Positions 8,871-17,616 of a stretch of DNA of 64,000 nt are shown here, piece by piece. The DNA is from Hyphomicrobiales bacterium (GTDB lineage: Bacteria; Pseudomonadota; Alphaproteobacteria; Rhizobiales; Beijerinckiaceae): the NCBI GenBank assembly GCA_930633495.1, contig CAKNFJ010000001.1:1240001-1304000 (forward strand), written 5' to 3'. Position numbers and translations under genes: made by a program. The notes under the pieces were generated by a model. It did not search any database. It was not told the origin of the DNA and was given only the letters and a program-made list of their open reading frames with translations. Each line of letters opens with the position of its first letter. The first letter of the stretch is position 1.

Positions 8871-10534
8871 CCCGCCTGGACAACACCCGTGTCATCCGCC
8901 CCGCCACCGGTACCGAACTCAGCGCCAAGAGCTGGCTGACCGAGGCACCGCTGCGCATGCTGATGAACAACCTGCATCCGGACGTCGCCGAGAACCCGCA
9001 GGAGCTCGTGGTCTATGGCGGCATCGGCCGCGCCGCCCGCACCTGGGAGGATTTCGACCGCATCGTCGCGACGCTGCGCCAGCTCGAGGCCGACGAGACC
9101 CTGCTCGTCCAGTCCGGCAAGCCGGTCGGCGTGTTCCGCACGCACAAGGATGCGCCGCGCGTCCTGATCGCCAATTCCAACCTCGTGCCGCATTGGGCGA
9201 CCTGGGACCATTTCAACGAGCTCGATAAGAAGGGGCTCGCGATGTACGGCCAGATGACGGCCGGCTCCTGGATCTATATCGGCTCGCAGGGCATCGTGCA
9301 GGGCACATACGAGACCTTCGTCGAGGCCGGCCGCCAGCATTTCGGCGGCAGCCTCAAGGGCAAATGGGTCCTGACAGGCGGTCTCGGCGGCATGGGCGGC
9401 GCTCAGCCGCTGGCGGCGGTGATGGCCGGCGCCTCCTGCCTCACCGTCGAGTGCAACCCGGACTCGATCGATTTCCGCCTGCGCACCCGCTATGTCGACG
9501 AGAAGGCCGAGACCCTCGACGAGGCGATGGAGATGATCGACCGCTGGACCAAGGCCGGCGAAGCGAAGTCGGTCGGCTTGCTCGGCAACTGCGCCGAGAT
9601 CCTGCCCGAGATGGTCCGCCGCGGCATCCGCCCGGACATGGTCACCGACCAGACTTCGGCGCATGACCCGGTCAACGGCTACCTGCCGAAGGGCTGGACC
9701 ATGGGCCAGTGGAAGCAGATGCGCGAGAGCGACCCGAAGGCTGTCGAGAAGGCGGCGCGCGCCTCGATGCGTGAGCATGTCGAGGCGATGATCGCCTTCC
9801 AGGACATGGGCATCCCGACCTTCGACTATGGCAACAACATCCGCCAGATGGCCAAGGAAGAGGGCCTCGAGAACGCCTTCGCCTTCCCGGGCTTCGTGCC
9901 GGCCTATATCCGCCCGCTGTTCTGCCGCGGCATCGGTCCGTTCCGCTGGGCCGCCCTCTCGGGCGATCCGGAGGATATCTACAAGACCGACGCCAAGGTG
10001 AAGGAGCTGCTGCCCGACAACAAGCACCTGCACAACTGGCTCGACATGGCGCGCGAGCGCATCTCGTTCCAGGGCGTCCCGGCGCGCATCTGCTGGGTCG
10101 GCCTCGGCGACCGCCACCGCCTCGGCCTCGCCTTCAACGAGATGGTCAAGAACGGCGAGCTCAAGGCGCCGGTCGTGATCGGCCGCGACCATCTCGACTC
10201 CGGCTCGGTCGCCTCGCCGAACCGCGAGACGGAAGCGATGAAGGACGGCTCGGACGCGGTCTCCGACTGGCCGCTGCTCAACGCCCTGCTCAACACGGCC
10301 TCCGGCGCGACCTGGGTCTCGCTGCACCATGGCGGCGGCGTCGGCATGGGCTTCTCGCAGCATTCGGGCGTCGTGATCTGCGCCGACGGCACGGATGACG
10401 CAGCCGCCCGCCTCTCGCGCGTGCTCTGGAACGACCCGGCGACCGGCGTGATGCGCCATGCCGATGCCGGCTACGACATCGCGCTGGACTGCGCCCGCGA
10501 CAAGGGGCTCAACCTGCCGGGCATCCTGGGCTGA
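8867..10534 (+). CDS. hutU: Urocanate hydratase (urocanase)
   Basis: 555 residues. Converts urocanate to imidazolonepropionate, step 2 of the pathway, using tightly bound NAD+ as an electrophile. Motifs seen: [29 protein letters not shown], the dinucleotide-binding [11 protein letters not shown] (about residues 170-180), [18 protein letters not shown] (holding the conserved Cys) and [15 protein letters not shown]. Length and all blocks are intact. It is the fourth gene of the operon and is followed by a long palindromic repeat before hutD. Confidence 0.95.
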   Translation: MTRLDNTRVIRPATGTELSAKSWLTEAPLRMLMNNLHPDVAENPQELVVYGGIGRAARTWEDFDRIVATLRQLEADETLLVQSGKPVGVFRTHKDAPRVLIANSNLVPHWATWDHFNELDKKGLAMYGQMTAGSWIYIGSQGIVQGTYETFVEAGRQHFGGSLKGKWVLTGGLGGMGGAQPLAAVMAGASCLTVECNPDSIDFRLRTRYVDEKAETLDEAMEMIDRWTKAGEAKSVGLLGNCAEILPEMVRRGIRPDMVTDQTSAHDPVNGYLPKGWTMGQWKQMRESDPKAVEKAARASMREHVEAMIAFQDMGIPTFDYGNNIRQMAKEEGLENAFAFPGFVPAYIRPLFCRGIGPFRWAALSGDPEDIYKTDAKVKELLPDNKHLHNWLDMARERISFQGVPARICWVGLGDRHRLGLAFNEMVKNGELKAPVVIGRDHLDSGSVASPNRETEAMKDGSDAVSDWPLLNALLNTASGATWVSLHHGGGVGMGFSQHSGVVICADGTDDAAARLSRVLWNDPATGVMRHADAGYDIALDCARDKGLNLPGILG

Positions 10535-10542
10535 TCCCTCCT

Positions 10543-10664
10543 GTCATTCCGGGGCTCCGCGTCAGCGGAGAACCCGGAACCCACGACCGGGCGAGTCTTG
10601 TCCAATTGCGACGTTGCACCCAGTCGTAGGTTCCGGGTTCGCCCTTCGGGCGCCCCGGAATGAC
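10543..10664. repeat. Long inverted-repeat element, GTCATTCC family, copy 1
   Basis: A 122-bp imperfect palindrome with ends GTCATTCCGGGG and CCCCGGAATGAC; the inner arms GAACCCGGAACC and GGTTCCGGGTTC also pair. It is close in sequence to the element at 13693. It lies between hutU and hutD, so the hut transcript would carry a large stem-loop before the last gene. Confidence 0.85.
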
Positions 10665-10697
10665 AAGGGTGGCCGCATGAATTCCAAGGAGCCTTCC

Positions 10698-11258
10698 ATG
10701 CGCATCATCCGCGCCGCCGATTGCAAGGTCATGCCGTGGAAGAACGGCGGCGGCACCACGACCGAGATAGCTGTTTCTCCTGAGGCAGCCTCCCTGAGCG
10801 AGTTCGACTGGCGCATCTCGATGGCCCATGTCGGACAGGACGGGCCGTTCTCATCCTTCCCCGGCATCGACCGGACGCTGTCGGTGCTGACCGGCAACGG
10901 CATTCGGCTGGCCTTCGGCGACGGCGAGACGGTGGCGCTCGATCGGGCGACCGCGCCGTTCTTCTTCGCCGCCGACCGGGCGGTGGATGGCGTGCTGGTC
11001 GACGGGGCGATCGACGATCTCAACGTCATGAGCCGGCGTGGGGCCTGGAGTCACAGCGTCGAACGTCTGACTGGCGGAGCGCATGAGATTGCGGCCCAGC
11101 GCGGGTTGTTGGTTCTGGTCGCGCGCCGGGGCGATTGGCTGGTGAACGGTGAGGCGCTCGCAGCTGGGGATAGCGCCGTGCTCGAGGCCCCCATCACAGC
11201 AAAACTCGCCACCGGGAATGGCGGAGAGCTATTCGTGATCCGTCTGCAGCCCGCTTAA
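10698..11258 (+). CDS. hutD: HutD/Ves-family protein
   Basis: 186 residues of the cupin-like HutD family: MRIIRAADCKVMPWKNGGGT at the N-terminus, FDWRISMAHVGQDGPFSSFPGIDRTLSVL and GVLVDGAIDDLNVMSRR are typical. HutD is common in hut operons; proposed as a metabolite-dependent modulator of histidine breakdown, its biochemical activity is not settled. The start is fixed by AAGGAG 6 bases before ATG 10698. It is separated from hutU by a palindromic element, so its expression may be lower than the rest of the operon. Confidence 0.88.
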   Translation: MRIIRAADCKVMPWKNGGGTTTEIAVSPEAASLSEFDWRISMAHVGQDGPFSSFPGIDRTLSVLTGNGIRLAFGDGETVALDRATAPFFFAADRAVDGVLVDGAIDDLNVMSRRGAWSHSVERLTGGAHEIAAQRGLLVLVARRGDWLVNGEALAAGDSAVLEAPITAKLATGNGGELFVIRLQPA

Positions 11259-11264
11259 GCTGCC

Positions 11265-11356
11265 GTCATTCTCGGGCGGAGCGCAGCTCCGGCCCGAGAA
11301 CCTCATGACCAGAAGGCACTGGTTTCCGAGATGCTCGGGGCAAGCCCGAGCATGAC
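11265..11356. repeat. Inverted-repeat element between hutD and the citrate synthase-like gene
   Basis: GTCATTCTCGGGC at the left pairs with GCCCGAGCATGAC at the right; a second nested pair, CTCGGGC...GCCCGAG, lies inside. It lies between two convergent genes, where it could end transcription from both sides. It has the same GTCAT/ATGAC termini as the other elements but a different core. Confidence 0.7.
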
Positions 11357-11367
11357 GTCCTTTTTCC

Positions 11368-12447
11368 TTACGCCGCCTGACGCGGCTGCGGGCCGACATA
11401 GACCGATTGCGGGCGGATCAGCCGGCCGCCGGCGATCTGCTCCTTGGCATGGGCGAGCCAGCCCATCGTCCGCCCGAGCGCGAAGACGCAGGTGAAGGAA
11501 TCCGGCGTGAAGCCGAGCGCCTCCAGCAACAGCGCCGTGTAGAACTCGACATTGGTTTCCAGCGTGCGGTTGGGCTTGCGCTCGCGCAGGATGGCGAGTG
11601 CCGCCTGCTCGACCGCCTCGGCCAGTGCAAGGCGCACGCTATCGGCGCCGAGCCGGCGGATCGCGCCCTTCAGCGCATCGGCCCGCGGATCGCGCACGCG
11701 GTAGATGCGGTGGCCGAAGCCCATCAGCCGGTCGCCGCGATCGAGCGCCGTCTCCAGCCAGGCGCGGGCATTGGCGGGCGCGCCGATCGCATCGAGCATT
11801 TCGATCACCGGCCCGGGTGCGCCGCCATGGAGCGGACCCTTCAGCGCGCCGATGCCGGCGAGCACGGCCGAGACCAGCCCGGCGCGGGTCGAAGCGACGA
11901 CGCGGGAGGCGAAGGTCGAGGCGTTGAGGCCGTGATCGGCGACGGTCACGAGATAGGTGTCGAGCGCGGCGGCCTGCTGCTGCGTCGGCGTCTTGCCGGT
12001 CAGCATGCGCAACGTGTCGGCAGCCTGCGACAGCGACGGATCGGGCGCGACCGGCGCGAGGCCCTGCCGCAGGCGCAGTGACGCAGCGGTGAAGACGGCC
12101 GGGGCCGCCAGCAGCCGCAGCACCGTCCCGACATCCTCGCCATCGGGAACCAGCGCCGTCATCACCCGGATCATCTCGACCGGGCCCAGCGTCACCGGGA
12201 CGACGGCCTTCCGTACCACCGTCTCGAACAGTTCCTGCCGTGCCGCGCCCAGCGCCACCGGCAGATCCTTCATGGCGGGCAGGTCCGGCACGAAGCCGTC
12301 GAGCATCAGCGCGGCCATCTCCTCAAAGGAGGTATGGCCCGCGAGCTCATCGAGACTATGGCCGCGCATCACCAGCCGGCCCGCCGCTCCATCGACTTCC
12401 GAGAGCACGGTATGGGCGGCAACGACATCTTCAAGGCCATCGGACAT
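11368..12447 (-). CDS. Citrate/2-methylcitrate synthase-like protein
   Basis: 359 residues of the citrate synthase fold, shorter than the roughly 430-residue type II enzyme and resembling type I/methylcitrate synthases. Active-site histidines are in VADHGLNAST and GFGHRIY, with RVRDPRA following. The position that is a catalytic aspartate in the usual NVDFY motif is Glu301 here (NVEFYTALLL). Close homologues of this kind may share that glutamate, so it need not mean inactivity. It is transcribed divergently from another citrate synthase-like gene, 89 bases away. Likely reaction: condensation of acetyl-CoA or propionyl-CoA with oxaloacetate. Confidence 0.85.
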   Translation of the reverse strand: MSDGLEDVVAAHTVLSEVDGAAGRLVMRGHSLDELAGHTSFEEMAALMLDGFVPDLPAMKDLPVALGAARQELFETVVRKAVVPVTLGPVEMIRVMTALVPDGEDVGTVLRLLAAPAVFTAASLRLRQGLAPVAPDPSLSQAADTLRMLTGKTPTQQQAAALDTYLVTVADHGLNASTFASRVVASTRAGLVSAVLAGIGALKGPLHGGAPGPVIEMLDAIGAPANARAWLETALDRGDRLMGFGHRIYRVRDPRADALKGAIRRLGADSVRLALAEAVEQAALAILRERKPNRTLETNVEFYTALLLEALGFTPDSFTCVFALGRTMGWLAHAKEQIAGGRLIRPQSVYVGPQPRQAA

Positions 12448-12477
12448 GGCGATCTCTCCTCAACATCTGAGGCCTTG

Positions 12478-12510
12478 AAGATTGATAGCTTCATCAGTAG
12501 AATCAATCTT
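12478..12510. promoter_or_regulatory. Inverted repeat in the divergent citrate synthase-like promoter region
   Basis: AAGATTGAT (12478-12486) and ATCAATCTT (12502-12510) are exact reverse complements separated by 15 bp; extended arms TTGAAGATTGAT and ATCAATCTTGAA pair with one mismatch. The surrounding AT-rich 60 bp stands out from its GC-rich neighbours. Position between divergent starts suggests an operator, plausibly for the HTH-bearing citrate synthase-like protein encoded alongside. Confidence 0.6.
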
Positions 12511-12536
12511 GAACAATATAATCAATATATTTTCCG

Positions 12537-13676
12537 ATGACCGACTGGCTGACAGCGCAACAGGTGATGCAGCGGCTCGGGCTGAAGCCGCAGACGCTCT
12601 ACGCCTATGTCAGTCGCGGTCTGATCGAGGCGCGCGGCGATGCGGGGGATTCGCGCCGGCGGCTTTACCGGGCTGAGGATGTAGCGCGGCTGGAGCATCG
12701 CAAGGCGCGGGGCCGGAAGCCCGCCGCCATCGCCGAGGATGCGATCGCCTTCGGCGAGCCGATCCTGGCCTCCGGCATTGCAACGATCCAGCGCGGCAAG
12801 CTCTGGTATCGCGGGCAGGACGCCGAAAATTTGGCAGAAACGGCGAAACTTGAGGATGTCGCGCGGCTGCTCTGGGATTGCGGCTCGCAGCGCTTCCCGC
12901 CGCTGTTCACGATCGTGCCCGAGGCGCCGGCCCGGCAGCGCATGTTCGCGGTGATCGCCGCGCGGGCAACCAGCGACACGGCCATGGCGGGCCGCGCGAA
13001 GAAGGCGCTCTATCTCGAAGCCGCCTCCGTCATCGACGCGCTTGTCGACGCCATCGCCGGGCGGCCGGGCCAGGGGCCGATCCATCACCGGCTGGCGCGG
13101 GCCTGGGGCTGTGACGAACGCGGCGCCGATCTGATCCGCCGCGCGCTGGTGCTGCTCGCCGACCACGAACTCAATGCCTCGACCTTCGCGGTCCGCGTCG
13201 CGGCCTCGACACGGGCCTCACTCGCCGCCTGCGTGCTGGCGGGACTCGCGACGCTGTCCGGCCCACTGCATGGCGGGATGACGCCGCGCGTGCTCGGGTT
13301 GATGCGCGAGATCACGAGCGAGGGCGTCGAGATGGCGGTCTCCGCCCGGCTCGCGACCGGGATGCCCCTGCCCGGTTTCGGCCATCCCCTCTATCCCGAT
13401 GGCGATGCGCGGGCCCGCGCGCTGCTCGCCGCCTTCACGCTGCCACCGGCCTATGAGGAGGCGCGCCGGGCCGTCACGGCGCTGACCGGCGAGGAACCGA
13501 ACATCGACTTCGTGCTGACGGCGATCGCGAGCGAACTCGGGCTCGCTGCGGATGCGTCGTTCCAGATCTTCGCGGCAGCGCGCTGCGCGGGCTGGATCGC
13601 CCATGCGCTGGAACAGAACGAGACAGGCCGGCTGATCCGGCCTCGTGCCCGCTATGTCGGGCCCGAGCCGGGTTAG
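12537..13676 (+). CDS. Citrate synthase-like protein with N-terminal helix-turn-helix
   Basis: 379 residues. Residues 4-60 (WLTAQQVMQRLGLKPQTLYA ... SRRRLYRAEDVARLEHRKAR) form a MerR/HTH_17-type DNA-binding domain with the wing-like LYRAEDV. Residues from about 75 on are a citrate synthase domain: DHELNASTF and GFGHPLYP carry the histidines, and PNIDFV carries the catalytic Asp324, so the enzymatic residues appear complete. Such fusions are annotated as citrate synthases of unknown role. The architecture suggests an enzyme that also senses or regulates, perhaps controlling the divergent gene. No membrane segment is seen. Confidence 0.82.
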   Translation: MTDWLTAQQVMQRLGLKPQTLYAYVSRGLIEARGDAGDSRRRLYRAEDVARLEHRKARGRKPAAIAEDAIAFGEPILASGIATIQRGKLWYRGQDAENLAETAKLEDVARLLWDCGSQRFPPLFTIVPEAPARQRMFAVIAARATSDTAMAGRAKKALYLEAASVIDALVDAIAGRPGQGPIHHRLARAWGCDERGADLIRRALVLLADHELNASTFAVRVAASTRASLAACVLAGLATLSGPLHGGMTPRVLGLMREITSEGVEMAVSARLATGMPLPGFGHPLYPDGDARARALLAAFTLPPAYEEARRAVTALTGEEPNIDFVLTAIASELGLAADASFQIFAAARCAGWIAHALEQNETGRLIRPRARYVGPEPG

Positions 13677-13692
13677 TCCGGCTCGAACCGCC

Positions 13693-13822
13693 TGTCATTC
13701 CGGGGCGCGCCGCAGGCGCGAACCCGGAACCCACGACTGGGTGAGCCGCTCGCAACCGAACACCTGATGTTCCGCCCAGCCGTGGGTTCCGGGTTCGCGC
13801 CTGCGGCGCGCCCCGGAATGAC
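13693..13822. repeat. Long inverted-repeat element, GTCATTCC family, copy 2
   Basis: 130-bp palindrome with ends GTCATTCCGGGGCGCGCC and GGCGCGCCCCGGAATGAC. The pairing is near-perfect for about 40 bases per arm. It shares GAACCCGGAACCCACGAC and the terminal blocks with the 10543 element. It lies between two convergent genes, where it can serve as a two-way terminator. Confidence 0.85.
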
Positions 13823-13837
13823 AAGCGTCGAGCTTTC

Positions 13838-15052
13838 CTAAGCCGCCCTCCCCAGCTTTTCCTCACGCTCCGCAATATAGCCGCGCGTGATCGGCAGACC
13901 GTCGAGCTTCTTGGCGAGCTGGAACTGGAACACCACCAGGTCGTCATGCCGGAAGCTCGCCTCGCAAGCCGCGAGATAGAATTCCCACATCCGGGCAAAG
14001 CGCTCGTCATACATCGCGACCGCCTCGTCGCGACGGGCAAGGAAGTTCTCGCGCCAGACCTTCAACGTCTGCGCATAGTGCAGACGCAGCACCTCGACGT
14101 CGGTAATGACGAGCCCCTCCTGCTCGACCGCCGCCGCCACCTCCGACATGGCGGGGATATAGCCGCCGGGGAAGATGTACTTGGCGATGAAGGGATTGGT
14201 GGCGCCGGGCGGCGTCGAGCGACCGATGGTGTGAATCAGCGCCACGCCATCGTCGTTCAAAAGCTCGCGCACCTTGCGGAAGTAGTCGCGATAATAGCCG
14301 GCGCCGACATGCTCGAACATGCCAACCGAGACGATGCGGTCGAACGGCTCGCTCAGCTGGCGATAATCCTGCAAACGGAATTCGACCGGCAGGCCGGATT
14401 CGGCGCCACGCTGCTTCGCGATGGCGAGCTGTTCCTCGGAAAGCGTGATACCCGTCACGGAGGCGCCGGTCTCGCCTGCGATGGAGAGCGCCATGCCGCC
14501 CCAGCCGCAGCCGATATCGAGCACGCGCTGCCCGGCCTGGAGATCGAGCTTGCCCATGATGTGGCGCTTCTTGGCGAGCTGAGCCTGCGCCAGCGTCATG
14601 TCGGCTTGCGCGAAATAGGCGCAGGAATATTGCATGTCCGGATCGAGGAAGAGCCGGAAGAAGTCGCTCTTCAGGTCGTAGTGATGCGCGACGTTGCGCT
14701 TCGCCAGCGTCGGCGTGTTGTGCTGGTGGAAGCGCCGTACCGCGGTACGCAACCCCGCCAGCGTCTTGCCCCAACCCTGCGGGCGAGCCTTGTGCATGGC
14801 GGCCACCAGCGCGTCGAGCAAATCATAAAGAGAGCCCTGCTCGACCACGACACGGCCGTCCATCACGGCCTCGCCCAAAGCGAGTTCGGGGTTGAGCGCG
14901 AGTTTCAGTTCGGTCGGAGAATCGACGATGCGCATGCGCAATCGTGGCGCGACGCCCTGCCCGATCGATTGAAGCGTTCCATCGGGAAAGACGACGTCGA
15001 TGCGTGGCTCGATCGCGAGCCGAGACAACATCCTGGCAATCAGCGAATGCAT
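13838..15052 (-). CDS. cfa: Cyclopropane-fatty-acyl-phospholipid synthase
   Basis: 404 residues. SAM-dependent enzyme that converts unsaturated acyl chains of membrane phospholipids to cyclopropane chains. The N-terminal lipid-binding region is followed by HHYDLKSDFFRLFLDPDMQYSCAYF (a CFA signature containing the active-site Cys), the SAM site LDIGCGWGGMAL, and GMFEHVG with the catalytic Glu. The frame extends to a GTG at 15061, but ATG 15052 has AAGGTGGGG just upstream and gives the usual N-terminus. It is peripheral on the inner membrane and commonly induced at stationary phase or acid stress. Strong family call. Confidence 0.9.
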   Translation of the reverse strand: MHSLIARMLSRLAIEPRIDVVFPDGTLQSIGQGVAPRLRMRIVDSPTELKLALNPELALGEAVMDGRVVVEQGSLYDLLDALVAAMHKARPQGWGKTLAGLRTAVRRFHQHNTPTLAKRNVAHHYDLKSDFFRLFLDPDMQYSCAYFAQADMTLAQAQLAKKRHIMGKLDLQAGQRVLDIGCGWGGMALSIAGETGASVTGITLSEEQLAIAKQRGAESGLPVEFRLQDYRQLSEPFDRIVSVGMFEHVGAGYYRDYFRKVRELLNDDGVALIHTIGRSTPPGATNPFIAKYIFPGGYIPAMSEVAAAVEQEGLVITDVEVLRLHYAQTLKVWRENFLARRDEAVAMYDERFARMWEFYLAACEASFRHDDLVVFQFQLAKKLDGLPITRGYIAEREEKLGRAA

Positions 15053-15237
15053 TGGCCCCACCTTCGGCAGCGCCCCTTTCCACCAAGATGGCGAGCCGGA
15101 TCGCCGGCGTAACCGCCTCGCGGCGCAAGGCAGGCAATCGCCCGCGACATGACAACGCAGGCGGCGGGGTTCTGTTCCGCCAGGGAAGCATGGCTAACGA
15201 CGGAACGGTAAGCCCCCCTCGGCCGCCCCCGAACCAC

Positions 15238-15352
15238 AGCCCTCATCCTGAGGAGCGCCGAAGGCGCGTCTCGAAGGATGATCCAGATGGTTCCGGAGCC
15301 TCCTGAAACATCCTTCGAGATGCCGCTTCGCGGCTCCTCAGGATGAGGGCTC
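15238..15352. repeat. Long inverted-repeat element, CCCTCATCCTGAGG family
   Basis: AGCCCTCATCCTGAGGAG (left) pairs exactly with CTCCTCAGGATGAGGGCT (right); the next internal segments TCTCGAAGGATG and CATCCTTCGAGA also pair. Arms are about 43 bases with a 28-base loop. This type of CCTGAGGAGC...TTCGAAGGATG repeat is widespread in Rhizobiales genomes. It is in the cfa upstream gap. Confidence 0.85.
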
Positions 15353-15404
15353 AAGAGATGTCGATCGACCGCTAGAGCCTGCTGATTTTATGCGGAACCG
15401 CACC

Positions 15405-15498
15405 GTCATTCCGGACTCGACCCGGAATCCATCGTAAAGCTCTGAGCCCTCCGATGGATTCCGGATCGGCGCCGCTATCGCGGCTTGTCCGGAATGAC
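15405..15498. repeat. Long inverted-repeat element, GTCATTCCGG family, copy 3
   Basis: 94 bp, ends GTCATTCCGG and CCGGAATGAC, with the internal pair GGAATCCATCG/GATGGATTCC. It has the same length as, and is nearly identical to, the element at 26397. It is flanked by an outer inverted repeat CTAGAGCCTG (15372-15381) and CAGGCTCTAG (15522-15531) whose right arm includes the stop codon of the ABC ATPase gene. Confidence 0.88.
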
Positions 15499-15527
15499 GG
15501 CCTGCTTCCGTGAAAACGAAACAGGCT

Positions 15528-16307
15528 CTAGTGATCCGCGGCGATGACCTCGGCGCGGATTTCCTCGACCAGCCGTTCCTTCAGCGCGACGAATTCCGGC
15601 GTGGTCTTGATGGTGTAGGGCCGCGGATGCGGCAGGTTGACCGGGATGTCGGCCTTGACCCGGCCCGGGCGCGCACTCATCACCACCACGCGCGAGCCGA
15701 CGAAGATCGCCTCCTCAATGTCGTGGGTGACGAAGAGCACCGTCTTCTGCTCGCGCTCCCAGATGCCGAGCAGCATCTCCTGCATCAGGGCGCGGGTCTG
15801 GTTGTCGAGCGCACCGAAGGGCTCGTCGAGCAGCAGGATCTTGGGGTTGTTGGCGAGCGCGCGGGCGATTGCGGTGCGCTGCTGCATGCCGCCCGAGAGC
15901 TGCTTCGGGAAATGATCGACAAAGCTGCCGAGCCCGACGCGGACGGCCCAGTCGCGGGCGATCTTCATGCGCTCGGCCTCGGCCACGCCCTTCTCGCGCA
16001 GGCCGAAGGCGATGTTCTGCTGCACCGTCAGCCAGGGGAAGAGGGTATAGCTCTGGAAGACGAAGCCGCGATCGGCGCCCGGCCCCGCGACCGGCGCGCC
16101 GTCGAGCAGGATGCGCCCTTCGCTCGCCGTCTCCAGCCCGCCGATGATGCGCAGCAAGGTCGACTTGCCGCAGCCGGACGGGCCGAGGATGGTGATGAAG
16201 TCGTTGTCGGCAACGGTCAGCGACGTCGGCATCAGCGCCCGCGTCGGCTCGCCGCCGCGCTGCGCCGGGAAGACCTTGCCGACATTCTCGATGAGAAGCT
16301 TGCTCAT
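15528..16307 (-). CDS. NitT/TauT-type ABC transporter ATP-binding protein
   Basis: 259 residues. Walker A GPSGCGKSTLL, Q-loop, signature LSGGMQQR, Walker B ILLLDEPFGALD and the H-loop FVTHDIEEAI are complete. EPFGALDNQTR is typical of the nitrate/sulfonate/taurine (SsuB/TauB) group. It energises import with the permease 13 bases upstream and the binding protein at 17617. The TAG stop lies in the right arm of a repeat that surrounds a palindromic element. Predicted to be transcribed from the HutC-type promoter near 18680. Confidence 0.9.
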   Translation of the reverse strand: MSKLLIENVGKVFPAQRGGEPTRALMPTSLTVADNDFITILGPSGCGKSTLLRIIGGLETASEGRILLDGAPVAGPGADRGFVFQSYTLFPWLTVQQNIAFGLREKGVAEAERMKIARDWAVRVGLGSFVDHFPKQLSGGMQQRTAIARALANNPKILLLDEPFGALDNQTRALMQEMLLGIWEREQKTVLFVTHDIEEAIFVGSRVVVMSARPGRVKADIPVNLPHPRPYTIKTTPEFVALKERLVEEIRAEVIAADH

Positions 16308-16320
16308 GGATGCGACCGCC

Positions 16321-17094
16321 TCACACGCGTGCCCAGGGGAACAGGCGCTGGTTGACCGCCTTGAAGAGGAAATCCGAGACCAGCCCGATCAGTCCGATCA
16401 CGATGATGCCGAAGATGATCTGCCCGGTATTCAGCAGCGCCTGGCTGTCGGTGATCATGTGGCCGATGCCGGAGGATGAGCCGATCAGCTCGGCGACGAT
16501 GACATAGGTCCAGGCCCAGCCGAGGACGAGGCGGAAGATCTCGGCGATCTCGGGCGCGGCGTTCGGCAGCATGACGCGGCGCACCACCGAGCTGTCCGTC
16601 GCGCCCAGCGTGTAGGCGGCATCGACCAGATCGCGCCGGATCGAGCCGACCGAGACCGCGATCATCAGGATCAGCTGGAAGACCGAGCCGATGAAGATGA
16701 CGAGCAGCTTCTGCGTCTCGCCGATGCCGGCCCAGAGGATCAGCAGCGGAATGAAGGCCGAGGCCGGCAGATAGCGGGCGAAGGAGACGAAAGGCTCCAG
16801 GAAAGCCTCGATCGGCTTGTAGGCGCCCATCATGATGCCCAGCGGCAAGGCGACGATAACGGCGATGATGAAGCCGCCGACGACGCGCCAGATCGTCATC
16901 ATGATGTCGAAGCTGAAGCCGTGATGGACCATCAGGTTCCAGCCCTCGCCGACCATGGTCAGCGGGTCGGCCAGGAAGAGGCGCTGGACATAGCCGCCGA
17001 AGGTCGCGACCGACCAGAGCGCGACGAAGAGCGCGAAAAAAGCCAGACCATAGCCGATGCGGGCCGAGGCCGAGACGGGTTTCAGAGGTCTCAT
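16321..17094 (-). CDS. NitT/TauT-type ABC transporter permease
   Basis: 257 residues with about six membrane helices and the coupling-loop motif DAAYTLGATDSSVVRRVMLP (EAA motif). Helix content and the terminal GLVSDFLFKAVNQRLFPW match the SsuC/TauC family. ATG 17094 overlaps the stop codon of the mismatch glycosylase gene (ATGA), so it is translationally coupled to it. It forms the membrane pore of the transporter with the ATPase downstream. The substrate cannot be read from the permease. Confidence 0.9.
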   Translation of the reverse strand: MRPLKPVSASARIGYGLAFFALFVALWSVATFGGYVQRLFLADPLTMVGEGWNLMVHHGFSFDIMMTIWRVVGGFIIAVIVALPLGIMMGAYKPIEAFLEPFVSFARYLPASAFIPLLILWAGIGETQKLLVIFIGSVFQLILMIAVSVGSIRRDLVDAAYTLGATDSSVVRRVMLPNAAPEIAEIFRLVLGWAWTYVIVAELIGSSSGIGHMITDSQALLNTGQIIFGIIVIGLIGLVSDFLFKAVNQRLFPWARV

Positions 17095-17606
17095 TGCGAT
17101 ATCGTTCCGGTCACGGCCATGGCCAGTTGCTTCCAGGGTTCGATCGACCAGAAGCCGGCAGCGGCGCCGGAGGTCGAGGGGAGGACGTAGACATCGGCAT
17201 CGGCCAGTTTTTCCGCCTGCAGCCCGTAGGCCAGCCGCCCCTCGTCCAGCCCGAGGATGGCCTGCGCCGCGCGCTTGCCGTTGAAGGCGAGAATGCGGGG
17301 CGGGTTCGCGGCGATCCGCGCCTTGAAGCCGGCCACGTCGAAATGGCCGCCGCGCAGCTTGGAATCCGGGCCGGAGGTTCGCTTGGCGACATCGGTCAGG
17401 CCGATGCCGTAGCGCGGCAGGCTGGGGAAGTCTTCGGGCCGGAGCTCCACCGGCACCAGCCCGGTTTGACGGAGCACCGGCCAGAACTTGTTGCCCGGGC
17501 CGGAATAATAGGCGCCGCGCCGGGCGGAGACGGCCCCGGCCTGCGTGCCGCAGAAGACGACGCGCAGGCCGGGCACCAGAACATCCGGGAGGATGTCTCC
17601 GGTCAC
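17091..17606 (-). CDS. mug: G:T/U mismatch-specific DNA glycosylase
   Basis: 171 residues of the uracil-DNA glycosylase superfamily, Mug/TDG type. VVFCGTQAG occupies the position of the GINPG active-site block, followed by YYSGPGNKFWPVLRQTGL, DVAKRTSG and the VLPSTSGAAAGFW motif. It removes uracil or thymine, and ethenocytosine, from mismatches with G. It sits between the binding protein gene (11-bp gap) and the permease gene (4-bp overlap) of an ABC operon, an unusual place for a repair enzyme. The active-site Asn of canonical Mug is replaced by Gln or Thr in CGTQAG, so its exact specificity is uncertain. Confidence 0.82.
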   Translation of the reverse strand: MTGDILPDVLVPGLRVVFCGTQAGAVSARRGAYYSGPGNKFWPVLRQTGLVPVELRPEDFPSLPRYGIGLTDVAKRTSGPDSKLRGGHFDVAGFKARIAANPPRILAFNGKRAAQAILGLDEGRLAYGLQAEKLADADVYVLPSTSGAAAGFWSIEPWKQLAMAVTGTISQ

Positions 17607-17616
17607 GCGCCGGTGA

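Noticed and set aside
8741..10459. 572-residue open frame opposite hutU
   Set aside because: Antisense of a clear urocanase; protein is Arg/Asp/His-rich with no family, a GC-rich shadow frame.
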